From positions 62,001 through 126,000 of the forward strand of contig JBFHQE010000004.1 in assembly GCA_041592335.1 (NCBI GenBank): 64,000 bases of DNA. Direction: 5' to 3'. The notes beneath the pieces are model-generated. The model did no database searches. It was not told the origin of the DNA and saw only the letters and a list, made by a program, of their open reading frames with translations. The position numbers and the translations under genes are program-made. Below, piece by piece: positions 7,814 through 16,662 of this stretch. Each line of letters opens with the position of its first letter. Position 1 is the first letter of the stretch. This stretch comes from JBFHQE01 sp041592335. GTDB taxonomy: Bacteria > Pseudomonadota > Gammaproteobacteria > Thiohalobacterales > Thiohalobacteraceae.

Positions 7814-8968
7814 ATGAACAGTGTCATGAATGAACTTTCCCCTGAAGATGCATTGCGCCTGAACGTCATGCTGGCCAATGAACTGCATGCCGTGCGCATC
7901 GATGAATCGCACATGACAGTGCATGGCCTGTCACCACAGGGCGAGACAGCAATCCGGCTCAATCCTACCTGTCGCGATGAAACCTACGTCAAGATCGTGC
8001 GTGAGCTGTTGTCCGGGCAGGTGCTTGGCTCTCCCGGTGGCTATCCCATTTTTCTGAAACGCTGGACACGCATGGGCCAGGCGCGGGCAGATAATCTTGA
8101 GAAGCTGTTACTGCTGGGCGAACCCGAGGCCGTGGTGGCCGTGGTGCATGCCGAAGGGCTGACCCACGAGATCGCGCGCCGTGCCTGGTGGATCATGCCC
8201 AGTTCGGATAACGCCCGAAAAATGCTGGCGCGCAAATGTGTTGCCGAAGGCGAACTCGGGCCGGTGCTGGCCGAATTCCTGGTGGAGTTTTTGCCCTTTG
8301 AGGAAAACCACCAGTCAATTATTGAAAGCGTACGCCTGATCCTCCAGCCCGGATTGATCGATGAGGAAACGCAGGCGCAACTCTGGAAGCGCGCCAGAAA
8401 CAAAAACACCTACTATGTAGGTTTTCTGCATGCCCTGCCGGACCAGTTACCCGATCCGCAATCATCCCATGCATTGCTCGATTCACATCAACAAACACTG
8501 ACCAGCCTGGCCGAAGAGGGCAATCTCATTGCGGCATTGCTATTAAAGCTGCTGCAAACGGAAGGACAGACATTCCTGAACACGGTCGCCAAAGTACTCA
8601 AGAAACCCAACAACCAGGATGTGGTGGTCGAACTTCTTGAATGTATCAAAAATTATTTCGCCACGGTCAGCGTACCCGGCGAACGACTGCGGGATATCAA
8701 CCAGGTCATTGAACAGGCTGATTTACGCGTTAAGAGTGAACTGCCCGGCGATGAGCACAGCGATGCTATTTCGAAACTGCTGGAGCAGCATCCTGAACTG
8801 ACATCGCAGCTCAAGGCGATCTGCGCGCTGTCAGCTGTCGGCGAGCGTCTCATCGCGCCGGTGTTCGCCACGACCGATGCAATCGGCAGCGTCATGCGCA
8901 AAAAGATTGCGCATATCTCAAACCCCATATTCGAGCAGCTCCAGCAACTGCACCCAGGTGCAAAGTAA
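7814..8968 (+). CDS. dsrS: Sulfur oxidation protein DsrS-like
   Basis: A 384-residue cytoplasmic protein whose N-terminal half, including LNPTCRDETYVKIVREL, LGSPGGYPIFLKRWTRMGQ and LLLGEPEAVVAVVHAEGL, matches what I remember of DsrS, the last gene of the dsr cluster of purple sulfur bacteria. DsrS has no known catalytic activity; it is linked to expression of the dsr genes needed for oxidation of stored sulfur. Here it stands apart from dsrAB, downstream of a Sel1 protein and followed 18 bases later by a hypothetical gene. The assignment rests on recalled motif similarity and should be checked by alignment. Confidence 0.6.
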   Translation: MNSVMNELSPEDALRLNVMLANELHAVRIDESHMTVHGLSPQGETAIRLNPTCRDETYVKIVRELLSGQVLGSPGGYPIFLKRWTRMGQARADNLEKLLLLGEPEAVVAVVHAEGLTHEIARRAWWIMPSSDNARKMLARKCVAEGELGPVLAEFLVEFLPFEENHQSIIESVRLILQPGLIDEETQAQLWKRARNKNTYYVGFLHALPDQLPDPQSSHALLDSHQQTLTSLAEEGNLIAALLLKLLQTEGQTFLNTVAKVLKKPNNQDVVVELLECIKNYFATVSVPGERLRDINQVIEQADLRVKSELPGDEHSDAISKLLEQHPELTSQLKAICALSAVGERLIAPVFATTDAIGSVMRKKIAHISNPIFEQLQQLHPGAK

Positions 8969-8986
8969 TCATTACAGGACGACGTT

Positions 8987-9526
8987 TTGGGCTTACACGT
9001 TAACCGGATTCGACTTTCTCTCGTCGCCCAGGTGCCTGAAGCTCTCTATGAGCGTCATGTTGCCGCCTCTCCCTATATCGTCGGTGAGGAATTAACCGAA
9101 CAAATCACAGCCTACGTGCGTGAACACAAGCTGGGTTATTACCCGGCCGTGGATTTCTTTATGACACAGGGAGGGCTGGAAAAAGAGTTGCTGGACGCGG
9201 CCGAAGGACTCGCCTGGGTAACCGCGAAAGCGGTGCGGGAAGAAATCCAGCGCAAACTCCGGCCGGTATTTTCAACCGTCACCTTTCAGAGTCAGCAATG
9301 CGTGGCCTTCACCATGCCCGCGGTCAGGCCAAATAACATCAATGCCTACAACGAACTGTTAAAGCATTACACGCCGGATACCATCAAGGCGGTTATTGAA
9401 GTAACTTCATTTCAAAAACAGGACAAGGGCGAACTGATGGCGCGCTGGGCCACCAACACTTGTTATCGCTGGTTGAAGGACAGTTTCGATTATTTCGAGG
9501 TTACCAGCAGTGAGGTCATCGCCTAG
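8987..9526 (+). CDS. Hypothetical protein downstream of dsrS
   Basis: A 179-residue soluble protein starting at a TTG, supported by AGGACG a few bases upstream and by the absence of an in-frame ATG near the 5' end. It reads MGLHVNRIRLSLVAQVPEA and has two Cys in its C-terminal part (QQCVAFTMP and TNTCYRWLKD). I do not recognise the family. It is 18 bases after dsrS, so it is probably part of the same operon. Its end is one base from the convergent small membrane gene. Confidence 0.7.
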   Translation: MGLHVNRIRLSLVAQVPEALYERHVAASPYIVGEELTEQITAYVREHKLGYYPAVDFFMTQGGLEKELLDAAEGLAWVTAKAVREEIQRKLRPVFSTVTFQSQQCVAFTMPAVRPNNINAYNELLKHYTPDTIKAVIEVTSFQKQDKGELMARWATNTCYRWLKDSFDYFEVTSSEVIA

Positions 9527-9527
9527 T

Positions 9528-9716
9528 TCAGGCACGCACCATCATTATCAAAAGCAGCACAAACCCAACAACCGCCGCCAGGGGCACAATCACTTTCATC
9601 CAGTCCTGGCTGTTACCCTTGGGACCATCCGTCATGTAATGCTTCGCAACCGGCCACAAGCGCCAGATCATGATTAACATGAGTGCCGCCGAACCAATCT
9701 GTAACCATAAATCCAT
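9528..9716 (-). CDS. Small membrane protein
   Basis: About 62 residues with two predicted transmembrane helices: LQIGSAALMLIMIWRLWPV near the N-terminus and VIVPLAAVVGFVLLLIMMV at the C-terminus, joined by a short charged loop (MTDGPKGNSQDWMK). I start at the internal ATG (MDLWLQIG) because the upstream ATG at 9746 would fall inside the hairpin that ends yccA. The function is unknown, though small two-helix proteins of this kind are common in Proteobacteria. Confidence 0.7.
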   Translation of the reverse strand: MDLWLQIGSAALMLIMIWRLWPVAKHYMTDGPKGNSQDWMKVIVPLAAVVGFVLLLIMMVRA

Positions 9717-9737
9717 CGTTTCGTTCACCTCAAACAA

Positions 9738-9763
9738 ACAAGCCACGGAAATCCGTGGCTTGT
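9738..9763 (-). terminator. Terminator after yccA
   Basis: Hairpin with arms ACAAGCCACGG and CCGTGGCTTGT and a short loop. Read on the minus strand it is followed by TTGTTTG. It lies 22 bases beyond the yccA stop and before the start chosen for the small membrane gene. Confidence 0.65.
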
Positions 9764-9785
9764 CGTTAAGCAGTGTCAGCTGCGA

Positions 9786-10466
9786 TTAATCATCGCCACC
9801 GAAAGCGCCCAGCAGATGCAGCAGATGGATAAACAGGTTATGAATATCCATGTACAGCGCCACGGTTGCGTAGAGATAATTGGTCTCGCCACCGTTAACG
9901 ATGCGGCTGACATCAAACAGGATCAGGCCGCTCATTAACAACACCACGGCACCGGATATCGCCAGTGACAGGGCAGGCATGCCGATAAAGATGTTGGCCA
10001 CTGCCGCAATCATCACCACGATCAGACCGGTGAAGAGGAAACCGCCCATAAAGCTGAAGTCCTTACGGGTGGTCATGGCATAACCGGACAGGCCCAGGAA
10101 GATCACACCGGTACCACCCAGCGCGGTAGTAACCAGCTGACCGCCGTTAGGCAGCGCCAGGTAGTGACCCAGCAACGGACCGATGCTCAGACCCATCAGA
10201 CCGGTGAAGGCGAACACCACACCGATACCGGCCGCGGAATTCGCGGTACGCGGCAACACCAGCCAGATGAGCGCAAAAGCGGCAATGATTGCGAGCAGGC
10301 TCGCGCCAAAACCAATATTCAGGGTCATGGAAACGCCCGCCATCAGCGCACTGAAGATGAGCGTCATGGAAAGCAGGGTAAAGGTATTACGAATCAGCTT
10401 ATTCGTCGCCAGTACCTGATGACCCTGGCCAGCGGATAAAATCTGTTCATTCGAGCGCATTTGCAC
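9786..10466 (-). CDS. yccA: Bax inhibitor-1/YccA-family membrane protein
   Basis: A 226-residue protein with about seven transmembrane helices, beginning at NTFTLLSMTLIFSALMAGVS. It carries the BI-1 signatures GLMGLSIGPLLGHYL in the middle and LFDVSRIVNGGETNYLYATVALYMDIHNLF near the end. In E. coli YccA is an inner-membrane substrate and modulator of the FtsH protease that protects SecY. The neighbouring tRNA-Ser also matches E. coli, where yccA lies close to serT. Divergent from the tRNA gene, with about 160 bases between them for promoters. Confidence 0.9.
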   Translation of the reverse strand: MQMRSNEQILSAGQGHQVLATNKLIRNTFTLLSMTLIFSALMAGVSMTLNIGFGASLLAIIAAFALIWLVLPRTANSAAGIGVVFAFTGLMGLSIGPLLGHYLALPNGGQLVTTALGGTGVIFLGLSGYAMTTRKDFSFMGGFLFTGLIVVMIAAVANIFIGMPALSLAISGAVVLLMSGLILFDVSRIVNGGETNYLYATVALYMDIHNLFIHLLHLLGAFGGDD

Positions 10467-10629
10467 CTATTCTCCTTAGTGAAGTACCGGATTAATTGAC
10501 CATCTCGGTCAGACAAAGTTCAGCATACCGGCATGAAACTAAAACGACAACATGTTGGAATTATGAAATCTACGACTGGTCAAGCGGTTATTAAATCGGT
10601 ATGCTACGCACCGCTCGAAACGAAGCACC

Positions 10630-10719
10630 GGAGGGGTGGCTGAGTGGTTGAAAGCACCGGTCTTGAAAACCGGCGAGGTTTAACGACCTCCCAGGGTTCG
10701 AATCCCTGCTCCTCCGCCA
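10630..10719 (+). tRNA. tRNA-Ser (anticodon TGA)
   Basis: A 90-base class II tRNA with a long variable arm. The acceptor pairs GGAGGGG with CTCCTCC, the anticodon loop is CTTGAAA (TGA) in a perfect CCGGT/ACCGG stem, the T-loop is GGTTCGAATCC, and CCA is encoded (10717-10719). A terminator follows within ten bases. Confidence 0.97.
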
Positions 10720-10727
10720 TTAACCAG

Positions 10728-10754
10728 AAAGGGTCCCAACGGGGCCCTTTTTTT
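10728..10754 (+). terminator. Terminator after tRNA-Ser
   Basis: Ten-base-pair hairpin AAAGGGTCCC / GGGGCCCTTT with an AAC loop followed by a run of T, directly after the CCA end of the tRNA. Confidence 0.9.
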
Positions 10755-10903
10755 GTGGCATCGGCAAGCCTGATTTTTTTCAAGATTCAGGATAATAGCC
10801 TGAAAAATATCCTGATTTCGCATTACTATGATATCCTTCCGGGCGGTCGGTAATAAAAACCGGGGACAACAAATTTCCCAAAGGGAATTGGGGAGGGAAA
10901 ATC

Positions 10904-11554
10904 ATGATTGAGCTACTGCTTGTAGACGATCACGAGCTGGTACGCGCGGGCATCCGCCGCATTCTCGAAGACACACCAGGCATCAAGGTGATCGGCGAGG
11001 CCAGTTCCGGCGAAGAAGCCTTAAAACTGGTGCGGGAAAAACGCCCGGACATCGTCATTATGGATGTCAACATGCCCGGCATCGGCGGTCTTGAGTGCAC
11101 CCGGAAACTGGTCCAGACGGACCCTAAACTGAAGGTCATCGTGGTAACCGTGCACGTTGACGAACCTTATCCCACCAAATTACTGGAAGCGGGCGCCTCC
11201 GGTTACCTCACCAAGTCCTGCGCCGTCGACGAAATCGTGCTGGCCATCAATACTGTCTGCAGTGGCGAGCGCTATCTCAGCGCGGATGTGGCACAGCAGC
11301 TGGCACTCAACCGCTTGCGGGGCGGGAACCAGTCTCCCCTGGAAACCCTGTCGCAGCGGGAGCTGCAAATCATGCTGATGGTCACCCGGGGACAGAGCAT
11401 TCAGGATATTTCGGACCAGCTCTGCCTGAGCCCTAAAACCGTCAGCACTTACCGCTATCGCCTGTACGAGAAACTGGACGTTGACAACGATGTCGAACTG
11501 ACACATCTGGCTATGCGCCACGGCATGCTGGGCATAAATTCCACTGACGCCTGA
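10904..11554 (+). CDS. uvrY: Response regulator GacA/UvrY (SirA family)
   Basis: A 216-residue two-domain regulator: receiver domain (about 1-120) with the acidic pair in LLVDDHE, phospho-acceptor Asp54 in IVIMDVNMPG, and Lys in YLTKSC; then a LuxR/NarL helix-turn-helix (about 145-205) with LSQRELQIMLMVTRGQSIQDIS. In gammaproteobacteria this regulator is activated by the BarA/GacS kinase and drives small RNAs that titrate CsrA. The order gacA/uvrY - uvrC - pgsA - tRNA-Gly - tRNA-Cys is conserved with E. coli. The GGGGAGGGAAAATC before ATG is a good ribosome binding site. Confidence 0.92.
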   Translation: MIELLLVDDHELVRAGIRRILEDTPGIKVIGEASSGEEALKLVREKRPDIVIMDVNMPGIGGLECTRKLVQTDPKLKVIVVTVHVDEPYPTKLLEAGASGYLTKSCAVDEIVLAINTVCSGERYLSADVAQQLALNRLRGGNQSPLETLSQRELQIMLMVTRGQSIQDISDQLCLSPKTVSTYRYRLYEKLDVDNDVELTHLAMRHGMLGINSTDA

Positions 11555-11586
11555 ATCCCGTTATCCTTGCTCCATTGAATTATTCG

Positions 11587-12231
11587 ATGAGCATCATGAC
11601 AACATCCTCCACTTTCGATCTCAATTGCACTGCCTGCCAACGGCTGGACAATTTTCTGCGGGATGTCCGCAAGGACTATCCCGATTATCATGCGCGCCCT
11701 GTCGCGCCGTTCGGCGATGACAAGGCACACTTGCTGATTGTCGGACTGGCGCCGGGGATGCATGGCGCCAATGCCAGCGGCAGACCTTTCACCGGCGATT
11801 ACGCGGGCATCCTGCTTTACGAAACCCTGCATGAATTTGGCTTTGCCAGTGCGCCAGAATCCATTTCACGGGACGATGGACTAACGCTACATAACTGCCG
11901 CATCACCAATGCCGTGAAATGCCTGCCACCGCAAAACAAGCCCACCACGGAAGAAATCCGCACCTGCAATCCGTTTCTGGCGGCGGAACTGGATGAGCTT
12001 CCTCAAAAGAGTATTGTCATTGCGCTGGGCAAGATCGCCCACGATGCAATCATTCGCGCACTGGGCCTGAAATTATCCGCTTATAAATTTGCTCACGCGG
12101 CTGAACACAAGCTGGATAATTTTCTGTTGTTGAATTCCTATCATTGCAGTCGTTACAACACCCAGACCCGGCGCCTGACAGACGACATGTTCAAGAAAGT
12201 CTTTGCGCGCGCCAGGGCACTACTAGACTGA
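11587..12231 (+). CDS. Uracil-DNA glycosylase, family 5-like (UdgB)
   Basis: About 214 residues. The N-terminal CTACQRL pair plus the later Cys residues in KCLPPQNKP and RTCNPF fit the four ligands of the iron-sulfur cluster of family 4/5 uracil glycosylases. Motif A reads GLAPGMHGANASGRPFTGD, close to family 5. Motif B normally has HPS; here it reads YHCSRYNT, with Pro replaced by Cys. It would remove uracil (and perhaps other deaminated bases) from DNA. The start is uncertain: ATG at 11587 or 11596, or TTG at 11575. It is inserted between gacA and uvrC, which are adjacent in E. coli, and is followed by uvrC four bases after its stop. Confidence 0.8.
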   Translation: MSIMTTSSTFDLNCTACQRLDNFLRDVRKDYPDYHARPVAPFGDDKAHLLIVGLAPGMHGANASGRPFTGDYAGILLYETLHEFGFASAPESISRDDGLTLHNCRITNAVKCLPPQNKPTTEEIRTCNPFLAAELDELPQKSIVIALGKIAHDAIIRALGLKLSAYKFAHAAEHKLDNFLLLNSYHCSRYNTQTRRLTDDMFKKVFARARALLD

Positions 12232-12235
12232 ATCG

Positions 12236-14053
12236 ATGCCCGCATTCGACAGCGAATCCTTTCTAAAAAACCTCACCGGAAAACCCGGCGTGTATCGCAT
12301 GCTGGATGCCGAGGGCGGGATTCTGTATGTCGGCAAAGCCAAGAACCTCAAGAAACGGGTATCCAGTTATTTCCGAAAAAGCGGTCTGCCGGTCAAAACA
12401 CAGGCGTTAATGTTGCAGGTATGCAATGTTGAAATCACCGTCACCAACACCGAGAGCGAAGCCTTATTGCTGGAAAGCGCGCTCATCAAGGAACACAAGC
12501 CGCGCTATAACGTCCTGCTGCGCGACGACAAGAGTTATCCCTACATCTACATATCGACCGATCAGGATTATCCGCGCATCAGCGTGCATCGCGGCGCCCG
12601 CAAAGGGAAGGGGCGCTATTTCGGTCCTTATCCCAATGCCTACGCGGTACGCGAAAGCCTTAATCTGCTACAGAAAGTTTTTAAAGTGCGCCAATGCGAA
12701 GACAGTTTTTTTCGCAATCGCTCGCGACCCTGTTTGCAGTACCAGATCAAACGCTGCAGCGCGCCCTGCGTGAACAAAATAACGGTTGAAGATTATGCCC
12801 GGGATGTTAATGACACCATTGCCTTCCTGCAGGGCAAGAACCCGGAACTCATTGATACGCTGGCTGAGCGCATGGAGCAGGCCAGCCAGGCACTGGCATT
12901 TGAACAGGCGGCGGCGTTTCGCGACCAGATCATCAATCTACGCCGCGTGCAGGAAAAGCAGTATGTCAGTGGCGAAAAAGGCGACCTGGATATCCTGGCT
13001 GCCGTGATTGAAGGCGGTATTGCCTGCGTGCAGGTATTCTTCATTCGCGCCGGCCGCAATCTCGGCAACAAGGTCTTTTTCCCTAAAATGCCGGACAACG
13101 CCGACCAGAACGATATTCTCGAGGCCTTTATCAGCCAGTATTACTCAAGCCATGAAATTCCCGGCACGATCCTGGTCAATTCCGCCGCCAGCTTCTCGGA
13201 ACTTGCCGAGCTGTTAAGTGCGCACGCGCGGCATAAAGTCGACATTACTCAGCCGCAACGCGGTGAACGCACCCGCTGGCTCGATCTGGCAACCCGCAAT
13301 GCTCAACATGCACTCAATAGCCGACTCGCCAGTCGCGCCGGTATGGATGAACGCCTGGAAGCCCTGCGCAGCGCGCTGGATCTGGATGAATTGCCGGATC
13401 GCATTGAGTGTTTCGATATCAGTCATACGCTGGGCGAGGCCACCGTGGCCTCCTGTGTTGTCTTCAATGCGGAAGGGCCGCTGAAAAGCGATTACCGTCG
13501 TTTCAATATCGAAGACATCACCCCCGGGGATGATTACGCGGCCATGAACCAGGCAATATCGCGGCGCTATACCCGGATTCAAAAAGGCGAGGGCAAATTG
13601 CCTGATCTGCTCCTCATTGATGGCGGTAAAGGGCAGGTTAATGCCGCACTGCAAGCACTGGAAGAAGTCGGCGTCAGCGATCTCACCGTGGTGGGCGTTG
13701 CCAAAGGCCCGGAACGCCGGCCGGGATGGGAAGTGCTGTACCGCCCGGGCTTACCGGCGGTCGATCTCGCACCGGAGTCCCGGGCATTGCATCTCATCCA
13801 GCAGGTACGCGACGAAGCCCACCGCTTTGCCATCACGGGGCACCGCGCCCGGCGTGCCAGGGCCAGAACCGAGTCGCCCCTGGAGGCAATTCCCGGAGTC
13901 GGCGCTAAACGGCGACAGGAACTGCTCAAGCAATTTGGCGGTATCCGGGAAGTCGCGCGGGCCGGGGTAGAGGATCTGGCCAGGGTAAAAGGCATCAGCC
14001 CCGCGCTTGCGCAACAAATCTACGATGCGTTCCATGGTGGTGATACCCACTAA
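12236..14053 (+). CDS. uvrC: Excinuclease ABC subunit C
   Basis: A 605-residue UvrC of normal length, cutting both sides of the lesion in nucleotide excision repair with UvrA and UvrB. The GIY-YIG nuclease domain is at the N-terminus (PGVYRMLDAEGGILYVGKAKN), the Cys-rich stretch follows (CLQYQIKRCSAPC near residue 165), then the UVR motif around residues 200-235, the RNase H-like endonuclease (IECFDISHTLGEATVAS, LLLIDGGKGQ), and C-terminal tandem helix-hairpin-helix (IPGVGAKRRQELLKQFGG). It is co-directional with uvrY and pgsA. Confidence 0.97.
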   Translation: MPAFDSESFLKNLTGKPGVYRMLDAEGGILYVGKAKNLKKRVSSYFRKSGLPVKTQALMLQVCNVEITVTNTESEALLLESALIKEHKPRYNVLLRDDKSYPYIYISTDQDYPRISVHRGARKGKGRYFGPYPNAYAVRESLNLLQKVFKVRQCEDSFFRNRSRPCLQYQIKRCSAPCVNKITVEDYARDVNDTIAFLQGKNPELIDTLAERMEQASQALAFEQAAAFRDQIINLRRVQEKQYVSGEKGDLDILAAVIEGGIACVQVFFIRAGRNLGNKVFFPKMPDNADQNDILEAFISQYYSSHEIPGTILVNSAASFSELAELLSAHARHKVDITQPQRGERTRWLDLATRNAQHALNSRLASRAGMDERLEALRSALDLDELPDRIECFDISHTLGEATVASCVVFNAEGPLKSDYRRFNIEDITPGDDYAAMNQAISRRYTRIQKGEGKLPDLLLIDGGKGQVNAALQALEEVGVSDLTVVGVAKGPERRPGWEVLYRPGLPAVDLAPESRALHLIQQVRDEAHRFAITGHRARRARARTESPLEAIPGVGAKRRQELLKQFGGIREVARAGVEDLARVKGISPALAQQIYDAFHGGDTH

Positions 14054-14075
14054 AGCAATTTAGAATGCTCTCATC

Positions 14076-14645
14076 ATGCCATGGAATATTCCCAACATTC
14101 TGACCCTGTTGCGCATCGCGCTGATCCCGGTATTTGTACTGGTGTTCTTCCTGCCGTTTACCTGGGTCAACTGGGCCACCGCGATCCTGTTCACCCTGGC
14201 GGCCATCACCGACTGGCTGGATGGTTATCTTGCACGTCGCCTGAACGCCAGCAGCCGCTTTGGCGCCTTTCTTGACCCGGTTGCCGACAAACTGATGGTC
14301 GCCGCGGCTCTGGTCATGCTGGTGCTCTCAAATCCCAGTATCTGGTTCACCATTCCCGCCATTGTGATAATCGGTCGCGAGATTGCCATTTCGGCCCTGC
14401 GAGAGTGGATGGCCGAAATTGGCGAACGCGCACAGGTTGCCGTCTCCTATATCGGCAAGGTGAAAACCACCATGCAAATGATCGCCATTATCCTGCTGCT
14501 GATTGAGCAGCCGATCGGTCCGATTCCGATCAAGGCAATCGGCCTGTTCGCCCTGTATATCGCGGCAATCCTGACGTTGTGGTCAATGTTCGTCTACCTG
14601 CGCGCCGCCTGGCCGGTGCTCTCTGAACATCCGACTGAAAAATAA
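14076..14645 (+). CDS. pgsA: CDP-diacylglycerol--glycerol-3-phosphate 3-phosphatidyltransferase
   Basis: A 189-residue membrane enzyme that makes phosphatidylglycerol phosphate. The CDP-alcohol phosphotransferase motif D-G-x2-A-R-x8-G-x3-D-x3-D is complete: DGYLARRL followed by RFGAFLDPVADKL. Four or more transmembrane helices are visible, starting with NILTLLRIALIPVFVLVFF. It lies 22 bases after uvrC, in the same order as in E. coli, and is followed by the tRNA genes. Confidence 0.95.
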   Translation: MPWNIPNILTLLRIALIPVFVLVFFLPFTWVNWATAILFTLAAITDWLDGYLARRLNASSRFGAFLDPVADKLMVAAALVMLVLSNPSIWFTIPAIVIIGREIAISALREWMAEIGERAQVAVSYIGKVKTTMQMIAIILLLIEQPIGPIPIKAIGLFALYIAAILTLWSMFVYLRAAWPVLSEHPTEK

Positions 14646-14709
14646 GCCTAAACGCTGATGACAACCGCTTGACAGTGGTCCGCAAATGATTAGAATAGCG
14701 GCCTCTCTT

Positions 14710-14785
14710 GCGGGAATAGCTCAGTTGGTAGAGCACAACCTTGCCAAGGTTGGGGTCGCGAGTTCGAATCTCGTTTCCCGCTCCA
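14710..14785 (+). tRNA. tRNA-Gly (anticodon GCC)
   Basis: A 76-base tRNA with acceptor GCGGGAA/TTCCCGC, D-loop AGCTCAGTTGGTAGAGC, anticodon stem ACCTT/AAGGT with GCC, T-loop AGTTCGAATCT, and encoded CCA. It corresponds to glyW of the E. coli glyW-cysT-leuZ array. Confidence 0.97.
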
Positions 14786-14797
14786 GAATTGACAGGG

Positions 14798-14833
14798 AAA
14801 CCCCGGTCGTGGTCTCAACGGCCGGGGTTTTTC
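14798..14833 (+). terminator. Hairpin between tRNA-Gly and tRNA-Cys
   Basis: Arms AAACCCCGG and CCGGGGTTT with a 15-base loop, followed by TTCG. It would end tRNA-Gly transcription at least partly, so tRNA-Cys may also use its own promoter (TATATACT just upstream). Confidence 0.6.
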
Positions 14834-14866
14834 GTTTCAGGGGCAACCCTATATACTGCGTTCCAT

Positions 14867-14940
14867 GGCTGGGTGGCAGAGTGGCTATGCAGCGGATTGC
14901 AAATCCGTGTACCTCGGTTCGACTCCGGGCCCAGCCTCCA
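14867..14940 (+). tRNA. tRNA-Cys (anticodon GCA); integration site
   Basis: A 74-base tRNA with acceptor GGCTGGG/CCCAGCC, anticodon loop TTGCAAA (GCA), T-loop GGTTCGACTCC, discriminator T and encoded CCA. Its 3' 47 bases (14894-14940) are repeated exactly at 28321-28367, so this intact gene is the left attachment site of the integrated element. Integration restored the complete tRNA. Confidence 0.97.
14894..14940 (+). repeat. attL: 47-bp direct repeat inside tRNA-Cys
   Basis: Covers the anticodon arm to the CCA end of tRNA-Cys. It is identical base for base to 28321-28367; the bases flanking the repeat differ on both sides, so 47 is the exact length. Confidence 0.95.
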
Positions 14941-15045
14941 ATTTAACACCCAGATTTACAAGCTGTTTCATAACAATAAGCGCCAACCACTAGTCCAATG
15001 TTGAAGAAATGGTCCAGCCAAGGACCACTAACTTGGAGTTTGTGT

Positions 15046-16137
15046 ATGGCTACCTTTGATCGACGCATTACTTCTGATGGTTCTGTCACCTGGCGAGTTA
15101 GAGTCAGGAAACAAGGACATCCCACCCGCACCAAAACCTTCACCCGCAAGACTGACGCCCAGGCCTGGGCCAGACAACTCGAACACCAGATAGATCGTGG
15201 CAACACGATACCCAGCCAGGAAGCAGCCAAGCGAACGTTGGCCATGGCTATCGATCGATACGTTAATCATGTGCTTCCCCACAAAGCCAACAACAAAAAC
15301 GCCAGCGCAGTGAAGCATCACCTGAAGTGGTGGAAAAAAGAGTATGGCGACCATGTTCTGTCTGCCATGACACCAGCGGTCATATCCGAGGCGCGAGATG
15401 AACTCCGAATGGGGACGAACCAGGGCAAGGGGAAGAAGAAAAAGCCCCGCAGCCCGGCCACCGTAAACCGCTACCTGATGTCCCTCTCAGCAATGATGAC
15501 GACAGCTGCAAACGAGTGGCTTTGGATTGAGGCATCACCAATGCCCAAAGTAAAAAAGCTGGGCGAACCGCGGGGCAGGGTACGTTTCCTGGATGACAAG
15601 GAGCGTGAAAAACTCCTGGAAGCCTGTAAACAAAGCGCCAGTGACATGCTATACCCAGTTGTAGTGTTGGCTCTATCCACAGGCATGCGTCAAAGTGAAA
15701 TCCTTGGGCTTACCTGGGATCGTGTAGATCTATCCCGCAGCACCATCACTCTGGAAGAAACGAAGAACGGTGAACGCCGCGCTGTGCCATTGGTAGGACA
15801 TGCAGCCACCACCATGCGCGAGTATCGGCGAACACACCGACGCTTGGATACTCAACTGGTATTTCCCAGCAAGGAAGGGGACAAGCCGGCAGCCATTCGC
15901 CAGAGCTGGGATAGGGCTGTCAGTAATGCCAAGTTAACCGATTTTCGTTTCCACGACCTGAGACACTCCGCAGCGTCCTACCTGGCAATGAATGGCGCCA
16001 GTCTTGCTGAGATTGCCGAAGTGCTGGGACATAAAACCCTGGCCATGGTGAAGCGCTACGCACACCTTTCTGAGCAGCATACGCGATCAGTAGTGGATCG
16101 TATGAATACGGCAGTCTTTGGGGAGGTTCAGCCATGA
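15046..16137 (+). CDS. int: Tyrosine recombinase (integrase)
   Basis: A 363-residue phage-type integrase. The N-terminal arm-binding/SAM-like domain ends near residue 170, then the catalytic domain follows. The full catalytic set is visible: Arg215 in STGMRQSEI, His303 and Arg306 in HDLRHSAAS, His329 in LGHKT and Tyr338 in KRYAHL. The ATG at 15046 is preceded by TTGGAG. It lies about 100 bases from the tRNA-Cys it uses as att site, as is usual. The stop overlaps the next start (ATGA). Confidence 0.93.
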   Translation: MATFDRRITSDGSVTWRVRVRKQGHPTRTKTFTRKTDAQAWARQLEHQIDRGNTIPSQEAAKRTLAMAIDRYVNHVLPHKANNKNASAVKHHLKWWKKEYGDHVLSAMTPAVISEARDELRMGTNQGKGKKKKPRSPATVNRYLMSLSAMMTTAANEWLWIEASPMPKVKKLGEPRGRVRFLDDKEREKLLEACKQSASDMLYPVVVLALSTGMRQSEILGLTWDRVDLSRSTITLEETKNGERRAVPLVGHAATTMREYRRTHRRLDTQLVFPSKEGDKPAAIRQSWDRAVSNAKLTDFRFHDLRHSAASYLAMNGASLAEIAEVLGHKTLAMVKRYAHLSEQHTRSVVDRMNTAVFGEVQP

Positions 16138-16565
16138 ATAACGAAGAAGAAAATAATCTCGACAATGCACTTATGAAGCTGCACTCACTCGCTGAAAAAT
16201 ATAACTGTAATTTTGAAGACCCTATGCTTCGATATGGATGTTTAGCACTTCATCTTGCTCAGAAATACGCGCCTGAATTCAAGGAAGAATGCAAAAAGGG
16301 AAGAAAAGCCGATCCTGTCAAACCGATATCGTTGTACCTGGACGTTAAACTTGTCATGCACCGCGAATCATTGAAGCAAACCCCTGCGTGTGAATATCTT
16401 GATAACGTGAGGAAATATCCTTTCGGTGTTCGGGATGCCTTCAACAGGGCACAAAAACAGCCCGCCATAAAAATGATTGACCATTTCATCGAGAAAATGG
16501 GTGTAGAAGAAACACATAAGCAGTGGAGCAGCGCTTTAGAAAAATATGGAGAATATGTGCGTTAA
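16134..16565 (+). CDS. Hypothetical protein of the element
   Basis: A 143-residue charged, Lys-rich soluble protein translationally coupled to the integrase by an ATGA overlap. It has no recognisable domain; landmarks are LALHLAQKYAPEFKEECKKG and PISLYLDVKLVMHRES. It may modulate integrase or be a regulator, but nothing in the sequence proves this. Confidence 0.65.
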   Translation: MNNEEENNLDNALMKLHSLAEKYNCNFEDPMLRYGCLALHLAQKYAPEFKEECKKGRKADPVKPISLYLDVKLVMHRESLKQTPACEYLDNVRKYPFGVRDAFNRAQKQPAIKMIDHFIEKMGVEETHKQWSSALEKYGEYVR

Positions 16566-16662
16566 TTAAAATCGAATTTTCGCACAAGACAATAGAACAT
16601 TGATCTGCATTAATGCGGGTTAGGCGATCAACGCCTTTTACCCCCAAAACTGGAGATCAATC

